A DNA stretch of 35,634 bases from NCBI RefSeq assembly GCF_002161175.1, contig NZ_NFMA01000030.1, positions 1 to 35,634 of the forward strand. Reading direction: 5' to 3'. Below, piece after piece: positions 1-7,453 of the stretch. The stretch is from Flavonifractor sp. An100. Its GTDB lineage: Bacteria; Bacillota; Clostridia; Oscillospirales; Oscillospiraceae. The notes beneath the pieces were generated by a model. That model made no database searches and was not told where the DNA came from. It saw only the letters and a program-made list of their open reading frames with translations. A program made the position numbers and the translations under genes. Every line of letters begins with the position of its first letter. The first letter of the stretch is position 1.

Positions 1-27
1 AGCGGGAACCATTTCGGCAAAGTCGTT

Positions 28-106
28 GGTCAAAAAACGGCCTTGACCACATGTTTGACCACAGTTATAATCATTTTATATCCGGGTGTAGCGCAGTTGG
101 TAGCGC
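28..106 (+). repeat. Repeat copy 1: GGTCAA arms plus tRNA-Pro 5' sequence
   Basis: First of two diverged copies (the other at 212-290). It begins GGTCAAA, carries TTGACC and TTTGACC motifs, and runs into CCGGGTGTAGCGCAG of a tRNA-Pro 5' end exactly 54 bases later, the same offset as in copy 2. The repeated GGTCAA/TTGACC words look like integrase arm-type sites or leftovers of earlier att junctions. That role is inference. Confidence 0.6.
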
Positions 107-156
107 ACGTGATTTGGGTGCGTGAGGCCGGAGTTCGAGCCGCACTTCCCCCAAAT
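82..156 (+). pseudogene. Degenerate tRNA-Pro copy
   Basis: The 5' end, D-arm (GCGC-AGTTGGTA-GCGC) and a TTTGGG anticodon-loop word match the neighbouring tRNA-Pro sequences, and a GTTCGAG T-loop is still visible. The anticodon stem no longer pairs around a 7-base loop, and the first two acceptor positions are C-C mismatches. It cannot fold as a normal tRNA, so I call it a remnant of an old integration event or a duplicated att site. Confidence 0.65.
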
Positions 157-211
157 CCCGGAAACCTCTGGGACGCTAAGGCCAACGGAGTTTTGCCCCT
201 CGCCGGTAACT

Positions 212-290
212 GGTCAAAAACCGGCGTTGACCCCATATTTGACCACAATCAGAAAAACTTTATAACCGGGTGTAGCGCAGTTGGTAGCGC
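212..290 (+). repeat. Repeat copy 2: GGTCAA arms plus tRNA-Pro 5' sequence
   Basis: Second copy of the 28-106 repeat, 184 bases downstream, with the same order of GGTCAAA, TTGACC and TTTGACC words before the tRNA-Pro 5' sequence. The 15-mer TGACCCCATATTTGA at 228-242 recurs in inverse orientation at 23852-23866, just beyond the tRNA 3' half at the far side of the element. That is consistent with paired attachment-site arms. Confidence 0.6.
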
Positions 291-304
291 GCTTGCTTTG
301 GGAG
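266..304 (+). pseudogene. 5' half of a split tRNA-Pro(UGG)
   Basis: Acceptor strand CCGGGTG, T8-A9, D-arm GCGC-AGTTGGTA-GCGC, anticodon 5' stem CTTGC and loop TTTGGGA (anticodon TGG at 299-301) are all intact, then homology stops after G304. The missing 3' half lies at 23603-23647. There the anticodon 3' strand GCAAG pairs with CTTGC at all five positions and the acceptor CACTCGG pairs with CCGGGTG at seven positions (one G-T). The break lies at the TTTGGGAG word, which is therefore the likely crossover core. Confidence 0.8.
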
Positions 305-335
305 AAACCGCCCGGGCAGGTTCACAACTTCATAT

Positions 336-411
336 CGGGGTGTTGCGCAGTTGGTAGCGCGCCTGCTTTGGGAGCAGGAGGCCCGGGGTTCGAGTCCCCG
401 CACTCCGACCA
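336..411 (+). tRNA. tRNA-Pro(UGG)
   Basis: Complete cloverleaf: acceptor CGGGGTG/CACTCCG (one G-T pair), D-arm GCGC/GCGC, anticodon stem CCTGC/GCAGG around TTTGGGA with anticodon TGG, variable loop AGGCC, T-arm CGGGG-TTCGAGT-CCCCG, discriminator A and encoded CCA at 409-411. Position 9 is T, which is unusual but tolerable. A strong terminator follows directly. This is the only intact tRNA-Pro in the window, between a split copy and the element cargo. Confidence 0.93.
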
Positions 412-417
412 CCTTTG

Positions 418-458
418 GCAGAAAAACCGCCTTTTTAGGCGGTTTTTCTGCGTTTTTT
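418..458 (+). terminator. Intrinsic terminator of tRNA-Pro
   Basis: Perfect 14-base stem GCAGAAAAACCGCC with its complement, loop TTTTTA, then a run of six T at 453-458. It starts seven bases after the tRNA CCA. Confidence 0.9.
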
Positions 459-598
459 GTTCTGTTTTTGCAGTTCGGACGATTGCTGTTCAGCGGTGGT
501 TTCAGGGGCAGAAAGGCGGCAGGAGCATAAGCGAGGATAGCCGCCGAAACCGCCAAATCCCTAACCCATCCCTAACGGGACTTTTTCTAATTTTCTTC

Positions 599-628
599 TT
601 GTCCATTGTAAATAACAGGGATTATGAT
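599..628 (+). promoter_or_regulatory. Putative sigma-A promoter for the ATPase gene
   Basis: TTGTCC at 599-604 and TATGAT at 623-628 are separated by 18 bases and lie about 67 bases before the TTG start at 696. No other gene lies between. The remaining sequence from 459 to 598 shows nothing else I can name. Confidence 0.5.
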
Positions 629-695
629 GTAAAATTAAAACATTCCTACGATGGCCACATGAAAATACTCCCAGCACACCTGGAAAGGAGAGACT

Positions 696-2666
696 TTGTT
701 GAAGTTATTATATGTCTGGATCGAAGAATTCCGAAATATCAAACAACAAGGATTTATCGTAGATAATGAATACAAAGTTTCAGTAGAAATTCCCGATGGA
801 GATTCATTCGGCTTTTATGACAGCCGAGGGAGTCGGGTATTGGGTGCCTCGTCAGGGCTTTGGCGGAAAATATTTTATCGCAAATTTAGCTATGAAAAAA
901 ACGATAGCTATTCTGACCATCTTGGTAACTCACCTATTCAAAGTATCACAGCTCTTGCAGGTGAAAATGCCTCTGGTAAGTCCAGCATTATTGAATGTAT
1001 CTATCAACGAGCGGATCAGTTTAATTATCAGAATAAGGAAGGACGCTACTTTCTTTTGGTTTTCTTGGATACTGACCATCATTCGATCGTCGTTCGAGCA
1101 CGGGATATTTGGCTGCAAGGCTTTGAGGACAAGAAAAAAGATAAGCGAAGCAATCATGGATATGAAGAATATGTATTTCCGCTGTCTGAAGCAGATCCAA
1201 TTCTATCATTACAGGCAGAAAACGCCACCAAACTCATAAGCATTTATCAAGATCACCGTGAAGAAACATTGTACGAGTATAGAACGATGGGGATGTTAGC
1301 TGTCCCAATTAATGTTGAGCGCAAAAATTTTCGAAATTCATTCGTTGGGATATTTGATTTTTTGTGTGAGTTTCCTCAGTTTGGGGCTGAGGGCAATCAA
1401 ATTGTTTTTTACCTCAGAGATAAAAAATCCAGAGAAACAGCGGTATATTTTAAAAAAGCCGGTTTGACTCCAGATGAGTATAAGAATTATTTCCTGCGAA
1501 AGTTATCACAATTACTATTTGGAACACTCAGAAGTTACCTGTATCATGAAGAGCCGCAATTTACAATGGCAGGTACACGAATAAAACGGCCTGAGGAAGA
1601 AATCCTACATCAGGAAGATATCGCTTGTGCTGAGGTTCTTTCTTTCTGTACATTTGATTACCCGAGCAGTGATAGTACATCACTTGTAAAAATCATATGG
1701 GGTTCCACACCAGAAGCAGCGATCTCTGCAGCAATTGCTTTTTTTAGAAAAAGCACCTATGTGTATAGTGGAAAAGGTTTATATGACCAATATCTAAACT
1801 GTGTTGAACAGTTGTTCTCCAGTCTGTATGAGCTCGATGCACAGTATTTTACCGCATTGTACAAGGTCAGCTTGCCAATTCGGTCCGAATTCCGGAATGT
1901 TATCGAATCTTTTGGAAATTGCGTCATGTACGGAGATGAGGGTGCCCATTGGGCAGACAGCATAATTTCAGATTTTGAATGGTTCTCTGCTGGGCAGCAG
2001 CAAATGTCACTTATGTTTTCCGGGCTATATCAGCGGCTTAAGCATGAATATGGTACCGAGAAAAATGAGGACTTGATTTTGATGCTGGATGAACCCGAAA
2101 CACATATGCACCCCGAGGCAGGACGGCATTTTATCGAGGCTCTTGATTGTGCTTTGATGCATTTTCAATCTGCGGGGCTATTTAGACATTGTCAGATTAT
2201 ATTGGCTACTCATTCTCCTTTTCTAATTCAATCGCTTAGCGATTACACAGCAAATATTGCTTTAACGGAAAGTTACCAAGGCCGGATTACAATCTGCGAT
2301 TTTCAGAATTTGCAGCACTTACACCTTCCTGGGTGGCCCAACTATTCTTTTAACCTGGTTATGTATTATGTTTTTCATGTTCCAACAACTGAACTACATG
2401 ATGAGCTTTATGGTTATTTGCAGGTAGCGAGGAATTGCCCATACGAAGATGATTTGGACAAGTGGTTCTTGAACAATACGCCAATAGAACTGACAAAGTC
2501 CTGGATTCCTGTAATTCGCGGAAAAGAAAGAGATCCTATGGCTGTGACGCTTCAGCGATATATCAGAAATTTTATCCATCACCCAGAGAACACCAAGAAC
2601 CAGAAGTACACGCCTGCCGAGCTTAAGCGCTCAATAGAAGAGATGCTTTCATGCCTGGCATATTGA
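696..2666 (+). CDS. AAA/ABC-type ATPase with HEPN-like C-terminal motif
   Basis: A 656-residue P-loop ATPase of the SMC/AAA_21 kind. Walker A is GENASGKSS (residues 89-97), a signature-like SAGQQQ lies near 430, Walker B with catalytic acid is LMLDEPETHMHPEAG near 460-475, and the switch histidine is in LATHSPF near 505. The C-terminus ends with RNFIHH (624-629), matching the RNxxxH pattern of HEPN ribonucleases. The start is TTG, chosen because GGAAAGGAG ends five bases upstream; a second TTG follows directly. No partner nuclease gene is adjacent. Such ATPases are common in anti-phage islands (Septu-like and OLD-like), and its place beside an integration tRNA supports a defence role. The ATPase is certain, the HEPN call is inference and the function is unknown. 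Confidence 0.75.
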   Translation: MLKLLYVWIEEFRNIKQQGFIVDNEYKVSVEIPDGDSFGFYDSRGSRVLGASSGLWRKIFYRKFSYEKNDSYSDHLGNSPIQSITALAGENASGKSSIIECIYQRADQFNYQNKEGRYFLLVFLDTDHHSIVVRARDIWLQGFEDKKKDKRSNHGYEEYVFPLSEADPILSLQAENATKLISIYQDHREETLYEYRTMGMLAVPINVERKNFRNSFVGIFDFLCEFPQFGAEGNQIVFYLRDKKSRETAVYFKKAGLTPDEYKNYFLRKLSQLLFGTLRSYLYHEEPQFTMAGTRIKRPEEEILHQEDIACAEVLSFCTFDYPSSDSTSLVKIIWGSTPEAAISAAIAFFRKSTYVYSGKGLYDQYLNCVEQLFSSLYELDAQYFTALYKVSLPIRSEFRNVIESFGNCVMYGDEGAHWADSIISDFEWFSAGQQQMSLMFSGLYQRLKHEYGTEKNEDLILMLDEPETHMHPEAGRHFIEALDCALMHFQSAGLFRHCQIILATHSPFLIQSLSDYTANIALTESYQGRITICDFQNLQHLHLPGWPNYSFNLVMYYVFHVPTTELHDELYGYLQVARNCPYEDDLDKWFLNNTPIELTKSWIPVIRGKERDPMAVTLQRYIRNFIHHPENTKNQKYTPAELKRSIEEMLSCLAY

Positions 2667-2707
2667 AGTAGAGTGTTTGAAAGCACAGCGCAAGACGGAA
2701 AGCACAA

Positions 2708-2751
2708 ATGCCCAAGGGACATGGTTTTGTCCCTTGGGCATCGTTTCTTTT
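2708..2751 (+). terminator. Intrinsic terminator after the ATPase gene
   Basis: A 14-base perfect stem ATGCCCAAGGGACA with loop TGGTTT, followed on the plus strand by CGTTTCTTTT. It sits between the convergent ATPase and integrase genes and may stop both. Confidence 0.8.
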
Positions 2752-3979
2752 AACCCACTCTCTCGAACGGTATCACCTTGCACCGGCTCTCCTCCGGCGG
2801 GTCGGGCGGCTCCGGTTCCGGCTTGGCCGTAGCCGTTTCCATGAAGCCGCCGATCTTCTCCGCTGCACCTCTCTGCATATCGCTGGTGATGTGCGTATAG
2901 GTGTCGAGCGTAAACCCTGCGCTATAGTGGCCCAGCATACTGGACAGGGTCTTTACATCCACGCCGCTGGAGAGGGCCATCGTTGCGAAAGTGTGACGCA
3001 GATCATGGAAGCGAACACGCTCCTCAATGCCAGCCTTCGCCAGCAGCTTCCGGTTGATCCTGGACACTGCGTCTGGGCTCCAATAGCCGCCGGTGCGGGG
3101 CGACGGGAACAGGATGGGATTGTCCGGGTGCTGTTCATGCTCCCGCACCAGAATGTCCACCGCCTGCTGGGACAGTGCCACCTTGCGGACGGAGTTCTTC
3201 GTCTTCGGCTCCGTTATCACCAGTTCCCCGTCGATCCGGGTGACCTGCTTGCTCACTGAGAGGATACGATCTTTCACATTCAGGTCATCCCACCGGAGTG
3301 CCAGCAGTTCCCCTCGCCGCAGGCCGCTGGATAATTCCAGGAAGAACATGGGCAGGACGCCGTACTTCTCCGCCTCGCTGAGATATACCCCCAGCTTCTC
3401 CGACGGGATGATGGCCATCTCCTTTTTCTCCTTGGGTGGGATACGGCAGTTGTCGCAGGGGTTGTAGGGAATGATCCGCTCCTTGACCGCCTGCTTCAGC
3501 GCCGAGGAGAGAACCATGTGGATGCGCCGCACCGTGCTGCCGGACAATTTTGTGTTGGTCTGCTTCTCGAAACGCTGCACCCGCCCATTGGTCTTGGAAT
3601 CGTTGTACATCTTCTGGATCTGGATGGCAGTGAGCCGTTTGAGTTTTACTCCCCCGATGGCCGGTACAATGTGGTTCTCGATCATGTTCTCATAGGTCTT
3701 TGCGGTGTTGGGGCGGATCACGGGCTTGCTGTAGGTTTCAAACCACAGCCTGCACCACTCCGCTACCGTGTAGTCCTCGTTGTGGTTCACCGGGATGCCC
3801 CGGTTGTCTCGGATGGCTTTCGCCAGCTTTTCCTTGCACTCGGCCTGCGTCCTGGCGGACACGCTTTTCTGAATGGCGCGGCCGGTGATGGGGTCGATGC
3901 CCTGGGTATATCTGCCTTCCCAGCGGCCGTTGGGCTTTTTCCGGATGCTGCCCTCGCCGTTTGCTCGTTTCTTTGCCAT
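2750..3979 (-). CDS. Tyrosine recombinase (Tn916-type integrase), module 1
   Basis: 409 residues with the usual three-part layout. An AP2-like arm-binding domain comes first (about 8-60, with GRWEGRY), then a SAM-like core-binding domain (about 70-170), then the catalytic domain. All visible active-site residues are present: R221 in GLRRGE, H325 and R328 in HDLRHT, H351 in LGH and Y361 in LDTYTH. It should cut and join att DNA through a 3'-phosphotyrosine and is the best candidate for inserting the element in tRNA-Pro. AGGAGGG sits about nine bases before ATG. The conserved promoter-like motif at 4008-4036 lies just upstream and the excisionase gene precedes it. Confidence 0.93.
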   Translation of the reverse strand: MAKKRANGEGSIRKKPNGRWEGRYTQGIDPITGRAIQKSVSARTQAECKEKLAKAIRDNRGIPVNHNEDYTVAEWCRLWFETYSKPVIRPNTAKTYENMIENHIVPAIGGVKLKRLTAIQIQKMYNDSKTNGRVQRFEKQTNTKLSGSTVRRIHMVLSSALKQAVKERIIPYNPCDNCRIPPKEKKEMAIIPSEKLGVYLSEAEKYGVLPMFFLELSSGLRRGELLALRWDDLNVKDRILSVSKQVTRIDGELVITEPKTKNSVRKVALSQQAVDILVREHEQHPDNPILFPSPRTGGYWSPDAVSRINRKLLAKAGIEERVRFHDLRHTFATMALSSGVDVKTLSSMLGHYSAGFTLDTYTHITSDMQRGAAEKIGGFMETATAKPEPEPPDPPEESRCKVIPFERVG

Positions 3980-4007
3980 TGTTCATCCCTCCTTTTGCAA
4001 CACAAAC

Positions 4008-4036
4008 AAATACCACAGAATTTTTGAAATAGCCAC
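4008..4036 (-). promoter_or_regulatory. Shared promoter motif, copy A (integrase 1)
   Basis: Read on the minus strand: TGGCTA, 17 bases, TATTTG, with TGTGG directly before the -10-like box, then TTTGTGTTGC and the integrase ribosome binding site. The same arrangement occurs at 19986-20014, 21716-21744 and 30582-30610. Confidence 0.55.
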
Positions 4037-4254
4037 TAAAATATTTCCGTCTTTTTGGCCGCCTGCTCGTCGATCCACGCCATGAACTTGTCGCGGGGTA
4101 CGATGATCCGGCTGCCCAGGGTGATAGTGGGAAAATCCTGCCGGTGGGCCACCTCGTAGGCGTGGGCCAGCCCGATGCCCAGCACATCGGCCACATCCTG
4201 CACGGTCAGCATCAGGGGGAGTTCGTTGAACGAGCTGTACTTGGATCGTTTCAT
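4036..4254 (-). CDS. Excisionase-like small HTH protein (HTH_17), module 1
   Basis: 72 residues starting MKRSKYSSF. A winged-helix MerR-like HTH of the excisionase type spans most of it (LTVQDVADVLGIGLAHAYEV, then LGSRIIVPRDKFMAW as the wing). AAAGGA lies seven bases before the ATG at 4254, which is preferred over an upstream start without a ribosome binding site. Small proteins of this family bend att DNA and direct Tn916-type integrases toward excision. Its place between relaxase and integrase fits that role, though a transcriptional role is also possible. Confidence 0.8.
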   Translation of the reverse strand: MKRSKYSSFNELPLMLTVQDVADVLGIGLAHAYEVAHRQDFPTITLGSRIIVPRDKFMAWIDEQAAKKTEIF

Positions 4255-4302
4255 CGGATTCCTTTCTACCCTTCTTGCGGAAGGGATTTTATTCTTTGTT
4301 TT

Positions 4303-4323
4303 GCGGCGCATTTCCTGCGCCGC
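4303..4323. other. GC-rich hairpin between relaxase and excisionase genes
   Basis: GCGGCGCA, a 5-base loop, then TGCGCCGC: a perfect 8-base stem starting right after the relaxase stop codon. There is no T-run on either side, so it is a weak terminator at best and may be an RNA processing or stability element. A related hairpin (GGCGCAG-TTT-CTGCGCC) occurs near 23380. Confidence 0.5.
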
Positions 4324-6273
4324 TTACATGGTCATCTCAGGCCACTGCTCCTCCTCATGGTCGTCCGGCTTGTGACCCATAGCGATCTTCTTCTCCTGGA
4401 TCTTCCGCCTGAGTTTTCGATCCACCTGCTGGCCTGTCGGGACGGCGGACGGCACGGAGTTGTCCTCAAAGATCCGGCTCATGTGGTAGAGCAGCCGAGT
4501 GACCGCCAGCATCACAGAGGGCTGGTGGAGATTGTTTCTCTGCTCCAGGAAAAACTGAGCATGCTGATTTCCCTGGACCGCGGAACGGCTGAACCACATC
4601 ATTGCCTGTGCCTGATCCCGTGGGAGCCCCTGTCCCATTAGGTACAGCTTGCCCAGCATGTACTGGGCGTACTGGTTTCCCGCCTCCGCCGATTTGGTGA
4701 ACCAGTCTGCCGCTCTTGTGGTGTCCTTGTTGACGGTGTTTCCCTCCAGATACTCCTTGCCCAGCCGGTAAGCGGCGAAGTGGCTGCCGTTTTCCGCCGT
4801 CTGTTTCAGCCAGCGGATGCCCTCGTCCGGGTCCTGTACCTCCCAATCGTCAGAGAGAAGCAGCTTGCCAAGGGCGTACTGTGCTTCCGGCAGACCTTGT
4901 TTCGCCGCCTGGGTGAGCCAGTGCTTTGCCTTATGGTTGTCCGGGATTAGCAGAGGTCCGTCCCGGTAGAGCTGCCCCATCCGGTATTGCGCATGGGCGT
5001 CGCCGCGCTCCGCCACCTGCTCCAGTTTCTCCGCCGCCCGGTCACGGTACTCCAGAGAAATGTCCTCGTTCCGAATGATTCGCCACAGCTCTCGGCAGGC
5101 ATGGGATTCATCCCGTGCCTGCTCTGACTCGTCGTGCTCAGCCAAGTCATCATCCTCAAAGGAAATCTCACCCAAACGGATGCGCTCTGCCTCCTGGATA
5201 ACAGCGTTTTTGATCTGCCGGAACTCTTTCTCCCGGGACAGCTTTTTCCGTTCTCTGGGTTTGTCGTAGTAGTAACTCTCCACCTCACCCTGGAGCCCAC
5301 ACCACTGATCGTAGCACGCACGGACCACCGGCAGTTCCTCCAGCTTGTCCACTACCTCGTTCACAGTTTTCTTCACGGACTCGGGAAGGTAGCCATAGGA
5401 TTTTTTGCCCTTGACCGTTTCCAGTTGTTTGGCCAGTTGCTCTATCTTCTGCTCGATCTCAGGAACTGTGCAGAGGCTTCGCGTCATCTCCTGGGTGAGC
5501 TGCCGGATTGCGCGACGGGCCTCCCGCACCAGCTCATCCCGCGACTGTGACTTCTGTTCGTAGGTGTGGAGCATCTCCTGTTTGAAGATCTGATTGGTGA
5601 GCGCAGATTTGATGTTGCGGATACCATCCCGCGTAAGATATGCCTCACCTGGCACCGTCGACCATGCCATCATGTGGACATGTGGATGCTTGCCTTCATC
5701 GTGGAAGGCAGCATACCAGCGGAAGTGGTTGGGTTGGATATTCATGGCGGCGGCAATTTCATTGCGATTTGCTCGGAGCAGGTTTCGCCATGCTTTGGCA
5801 TTGTCGTAGCCAAGACGCGCGGCATCCTCACGCTTCAGTGAGAGGATATGCGTCCACACATTCCCGTTGTACTGATCCAGCTCTCGCATGGCCTGTTCCA
5901 AATTCACAGTCTCCTCATCACCAAAGAGCCCGTGATCACCAAGTCGCTCCGCGCGAGGCCGAGTTGCAATGTACTTCATGTAGCCATCTGATTGCTGAAC
6001 TTGAGACCAGTTCTCCTCCAGTGCTCGGGTGATAAAGACAGAGGCATTGGCCTTGGTGGGCTTATCTTTGTAATCGGAATACTCACCCAGCTCCTTGGCC
6101 TCCGGGAAATCTTTTGTCAGTTTGGTGATAAGTTGCTCCTGCTTTCGAGTGGGCGGACGGTCATCGGAAAGGATCTCCACCCGTTCCCGTGTGCCGATGT
6201 ACCGCAGATAGCCGCTGACCGAACTGCTGCCTCCGCACTTGAGATAAGGGCTTTTCACAATCAATCCTGCCAC
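4324..6273 (-). CDS. MobP-type relaxase (MobP3-like) with Sel1 repeats, module 1
   Basis: 649 residues. The N-terminal relaxase part carries the metal-binding histidine motif HDEGKHPHVH (191-200, with H196, H198 and H200), and the N-terminus KSPYLKCGG resembles MobP3 relaxases of gut Firmicutes elements. After a helical linker (about 240-400) come four to five Sel1/TPR-like repeats (about 415-580, recurring AQY-LGKLY), then a basic tail with VDRKLRRKIQEKK. It would nick oriT and lead the strand into a recipient through another element's transfer channel. The start is GTG at 6273, overlapping the MobC-like gene by 13 bases. The module 2 relaxase has the same layout and tail. Confidence 0.88.
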   Translation of the reverse strand: MAGLIVKSPYLKCGGSSSVSGYLRYIGTRERVEILSDDRPPTRKQEQLITKLTKDFPEAKELGEYSDYKDKPTKANASVFITRALEENWSQVQQSDGYMKYIATRPRAERLGDHGLFGDEETVNLEQAMRELDQYNGNVWTHILSLKREDAARLGYDNAKAWRNLLRANRNEIAAAMNIQPNHFRWYAAFHDEGKHPHVHMMAWSTVPGEAYLTRDGIRNIKSALTNQIFKQEMLHTYEQKSQSRDELVREARRAIRQLTQEMTRSLCTVPEIEQKIEQLAKQLETVKGKKSYGYLPESVKKTVNEVVDKLEELPVVRACYDQWCGLQGEVESYYYDKPRERKKLSREKEFRQIKNAVIQEAERIRLGEISFEDDDLAEHDESEQARDESHACRELWRIIRNEDISLEYRDRAAEKLEQVAERGDAHAQYRMGQLYRDGPLLIPDNHKAKHWLTQAAKQGLPEAQYALGKLLLSDDWEVQDPDEGIRWLKQTAENGSHFAAYRLGKEYLEGNTVNKDTTRAADWFTKSAEAGNQYAQYMLGKLYLMGQGLPRDQAQAMMWFSRSAVQGNQHAQFFLEQRNNLHQPSVMLAVTRLLYHMSRIFEDNSVPSAVPTGQQVDRKLRRKIQEKKIAMGHKPDDHEEEQWPEMTM

Positions 6274-6680
6274 TCATCGTCCTCCTCCCAAGCATCACGC
6301 ACCCGTTGCTCCAACGAGATGCGGCCATTGGTTTTCCGCACATTTTGGACGCTCTCTGCACGCCGCCGGCGCAGATCCTCGCCACTGAACTGATACGCGT
6401 CGGCGAGGATACCGGCCACCATGTCCTGCTCCACCGCCTGCCGGAAGGCGATGGAGGATAGCCGCTCCTCCAGTTGCCCCATCCTTCCGTCCAGGTAGGA
6501 CTTGATGGAGGTGGGGAGAAACAGTCCGGCATTGTTTGCACTGAGGTAGTCCAGATAAAAGTCCACCGCCCGCTCAATGAAGGCGGTGATGCTCCGGCTC
6601 CCGTCCTCCTGATATCGGCGCTCCAGGATAGCCTTTTTCTCCGGCGAGAGGTAAAGGGGGAATTTCTCTTTTTTGCTCAT
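6261..6680 (-). CDS. MobC-like relaxosome accessory protein, module 1
   Basis: 139 residues. The N-terminus (KFPLYLSPEKKAILERRYQE then RSITAFIERAVDFYLDYL) looks like a ribbon-helix-helix or MobC-type DNA-binding region, followed by a helical part. It overlaps the relaxase start, with AAAGGAG before its ATG. Proteins here normally bind oriT and recruit the relaxase. The candidate oriT lies immediately upstream. The homologue in module 2 (33246-33653) holds the same position. The family call rests on layout and position, not on a search. Confidence 0.75.
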   Translation of the reverse strand: MSKKEKFPLYLSPEKKAILERRYQEDGSRSITAFIERAVDFYLDYLSANNAGLFLPTSIKSYLDGRMGQLEERLSSIAFRQAVEQDMVAGILADAYQFSGEDLRRRRAESVQNVRKTNGRISLEQRVRDAWEEDDEWQD

Positions 6681-6735
6681 AATGTTCTCCTTTCCGGGGG
6701 TTGACCCCTGTTTTTTCCTTGTGGCAGTAGGCTTT

Positions 6736-7037
6736 CGGGGATTGTGACCGCAGAGATGATGTCACAGCCCGGATTTTGACCCCATTTCCAATCCCCGCAA
6801 AAGCCCCCGCAACTGCCCGCACTGCGGGCAGAGGTGCTTCTGGCGGGGGCGCTTGCGACCCCGTCGTTTATCCTGCTTTTTCTTTCGTCCCTCGGTTCCG
6901 TGTAAAAAGGGCCGGAAGCCTTGTGCCACAACGCCTCCCACAACCGGCCCACACCGGCCTGAACCCGCTGGGAGGGGCAGGGGCCCTGCCCCTCCCGTCA
7001 TCGGGCCACACAGCGGCCCACAGGCGGTCACGCGGGG
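6736..7037. other. Candidate oriT of module 1
   Basis: A roughly 300-base non-coding stretch between the MobC-like and HTH genes. In order it holds: an inverted repeat CGGGGATTG/CAATCCCCG (6736-6744, 6789-6797) around TGTCACAGC; a hairpin CTGCCCGC-ACT-GCGGGCAG (6813-6831) inside a GCCCCCGC/GCGGGGGC outer stem; TCCTGCTTTTTCTTTCGTCC (6871-6890); a 13-base GC palindrome (6970-6996); and a 44-base block ending CGGGG (6994-7037). The same items recur in the same order at 33697-34021 beside the other relaxase, so conservation is probably functional. The nick site is not identified. Confidence 0.65.
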
Positions 7038-7453
7038 CTTTCCCGCTCCCGCAGGAGTTTTGCCACCCGCTGGCGCTCCGCGGCCATCTCCAGTTCCGTC
7101 AACTGCCGCTCGTAGAACAATTCGATTGCCGCCTGGATCGGACGGATGGTGTAGAGCAGGTTTCCGTTGAGGGGCCTGCCGTCTTTGCTCCGCACCATCG
7201 TCGGCTCGGTACGGATGAGACCTTTCTCCTCCAGGCTGCGCACATATTTGCTCACAGTGTTCTCGCTCATACCCAGCGCCTTGCCGATGGTCTTGTAACT
7301 GGGGTAGCACTGGTAGGTTTCTCTGTCCTCAATGCTCAGCAGATAGCAGTAGATGGAGATCTCCGGGTAACTGAGGCCGATGTGAAATACTTCGTTGGGA
7401 ACCTTGAAATAGTTTTTGTCGGGATCTCGTTTAGGCCACTGGTGGAACTTCAT
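7028..7453 (-). CDS. Winged-helix (HTH_36-like) replication-type protein, module 1
   Basis: 141 residues from MKFHQWPKRD. The N-terminus (WPKRDPDKNYFKVPNEVF) and the winged helix (YPSYKTIGKALGMSENTVSKYVRSLEEKGLIRTEP, about 55-90) resemble the DNA-binding domain of RepA_N or HTH_36 proteins found in Firmicutes mobile elements. It lacks a long C-terminal domain, so it may be a regulator rather than a true initiator. AGGAGGTG lies before the ATG, which overlaps the stop of the upstream small gene as ATGA. The module 2 homologue (34367-34807) has the same overlap. Confidence 0.75.
   Translation of the reverse strand: MKFHQWPKRDPDKNYFKVPNEVFHIGLSYPEISIYCYLLSIEDRETYQCYPSYKTIGKALGMSENTVSKYVRSLEEKGLIRTEPTMVRSKDGRPLNGNLLYTIRPIQAAIELFYERQLTELEMAAERQRVAKLLRERESPA

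Noticed and set aside
43-357. Short plus-strand frames across the tRNA-Pro remnants
   Set aside because: They run through tRNA sequence and have no ribosome binding site or protein-like features.
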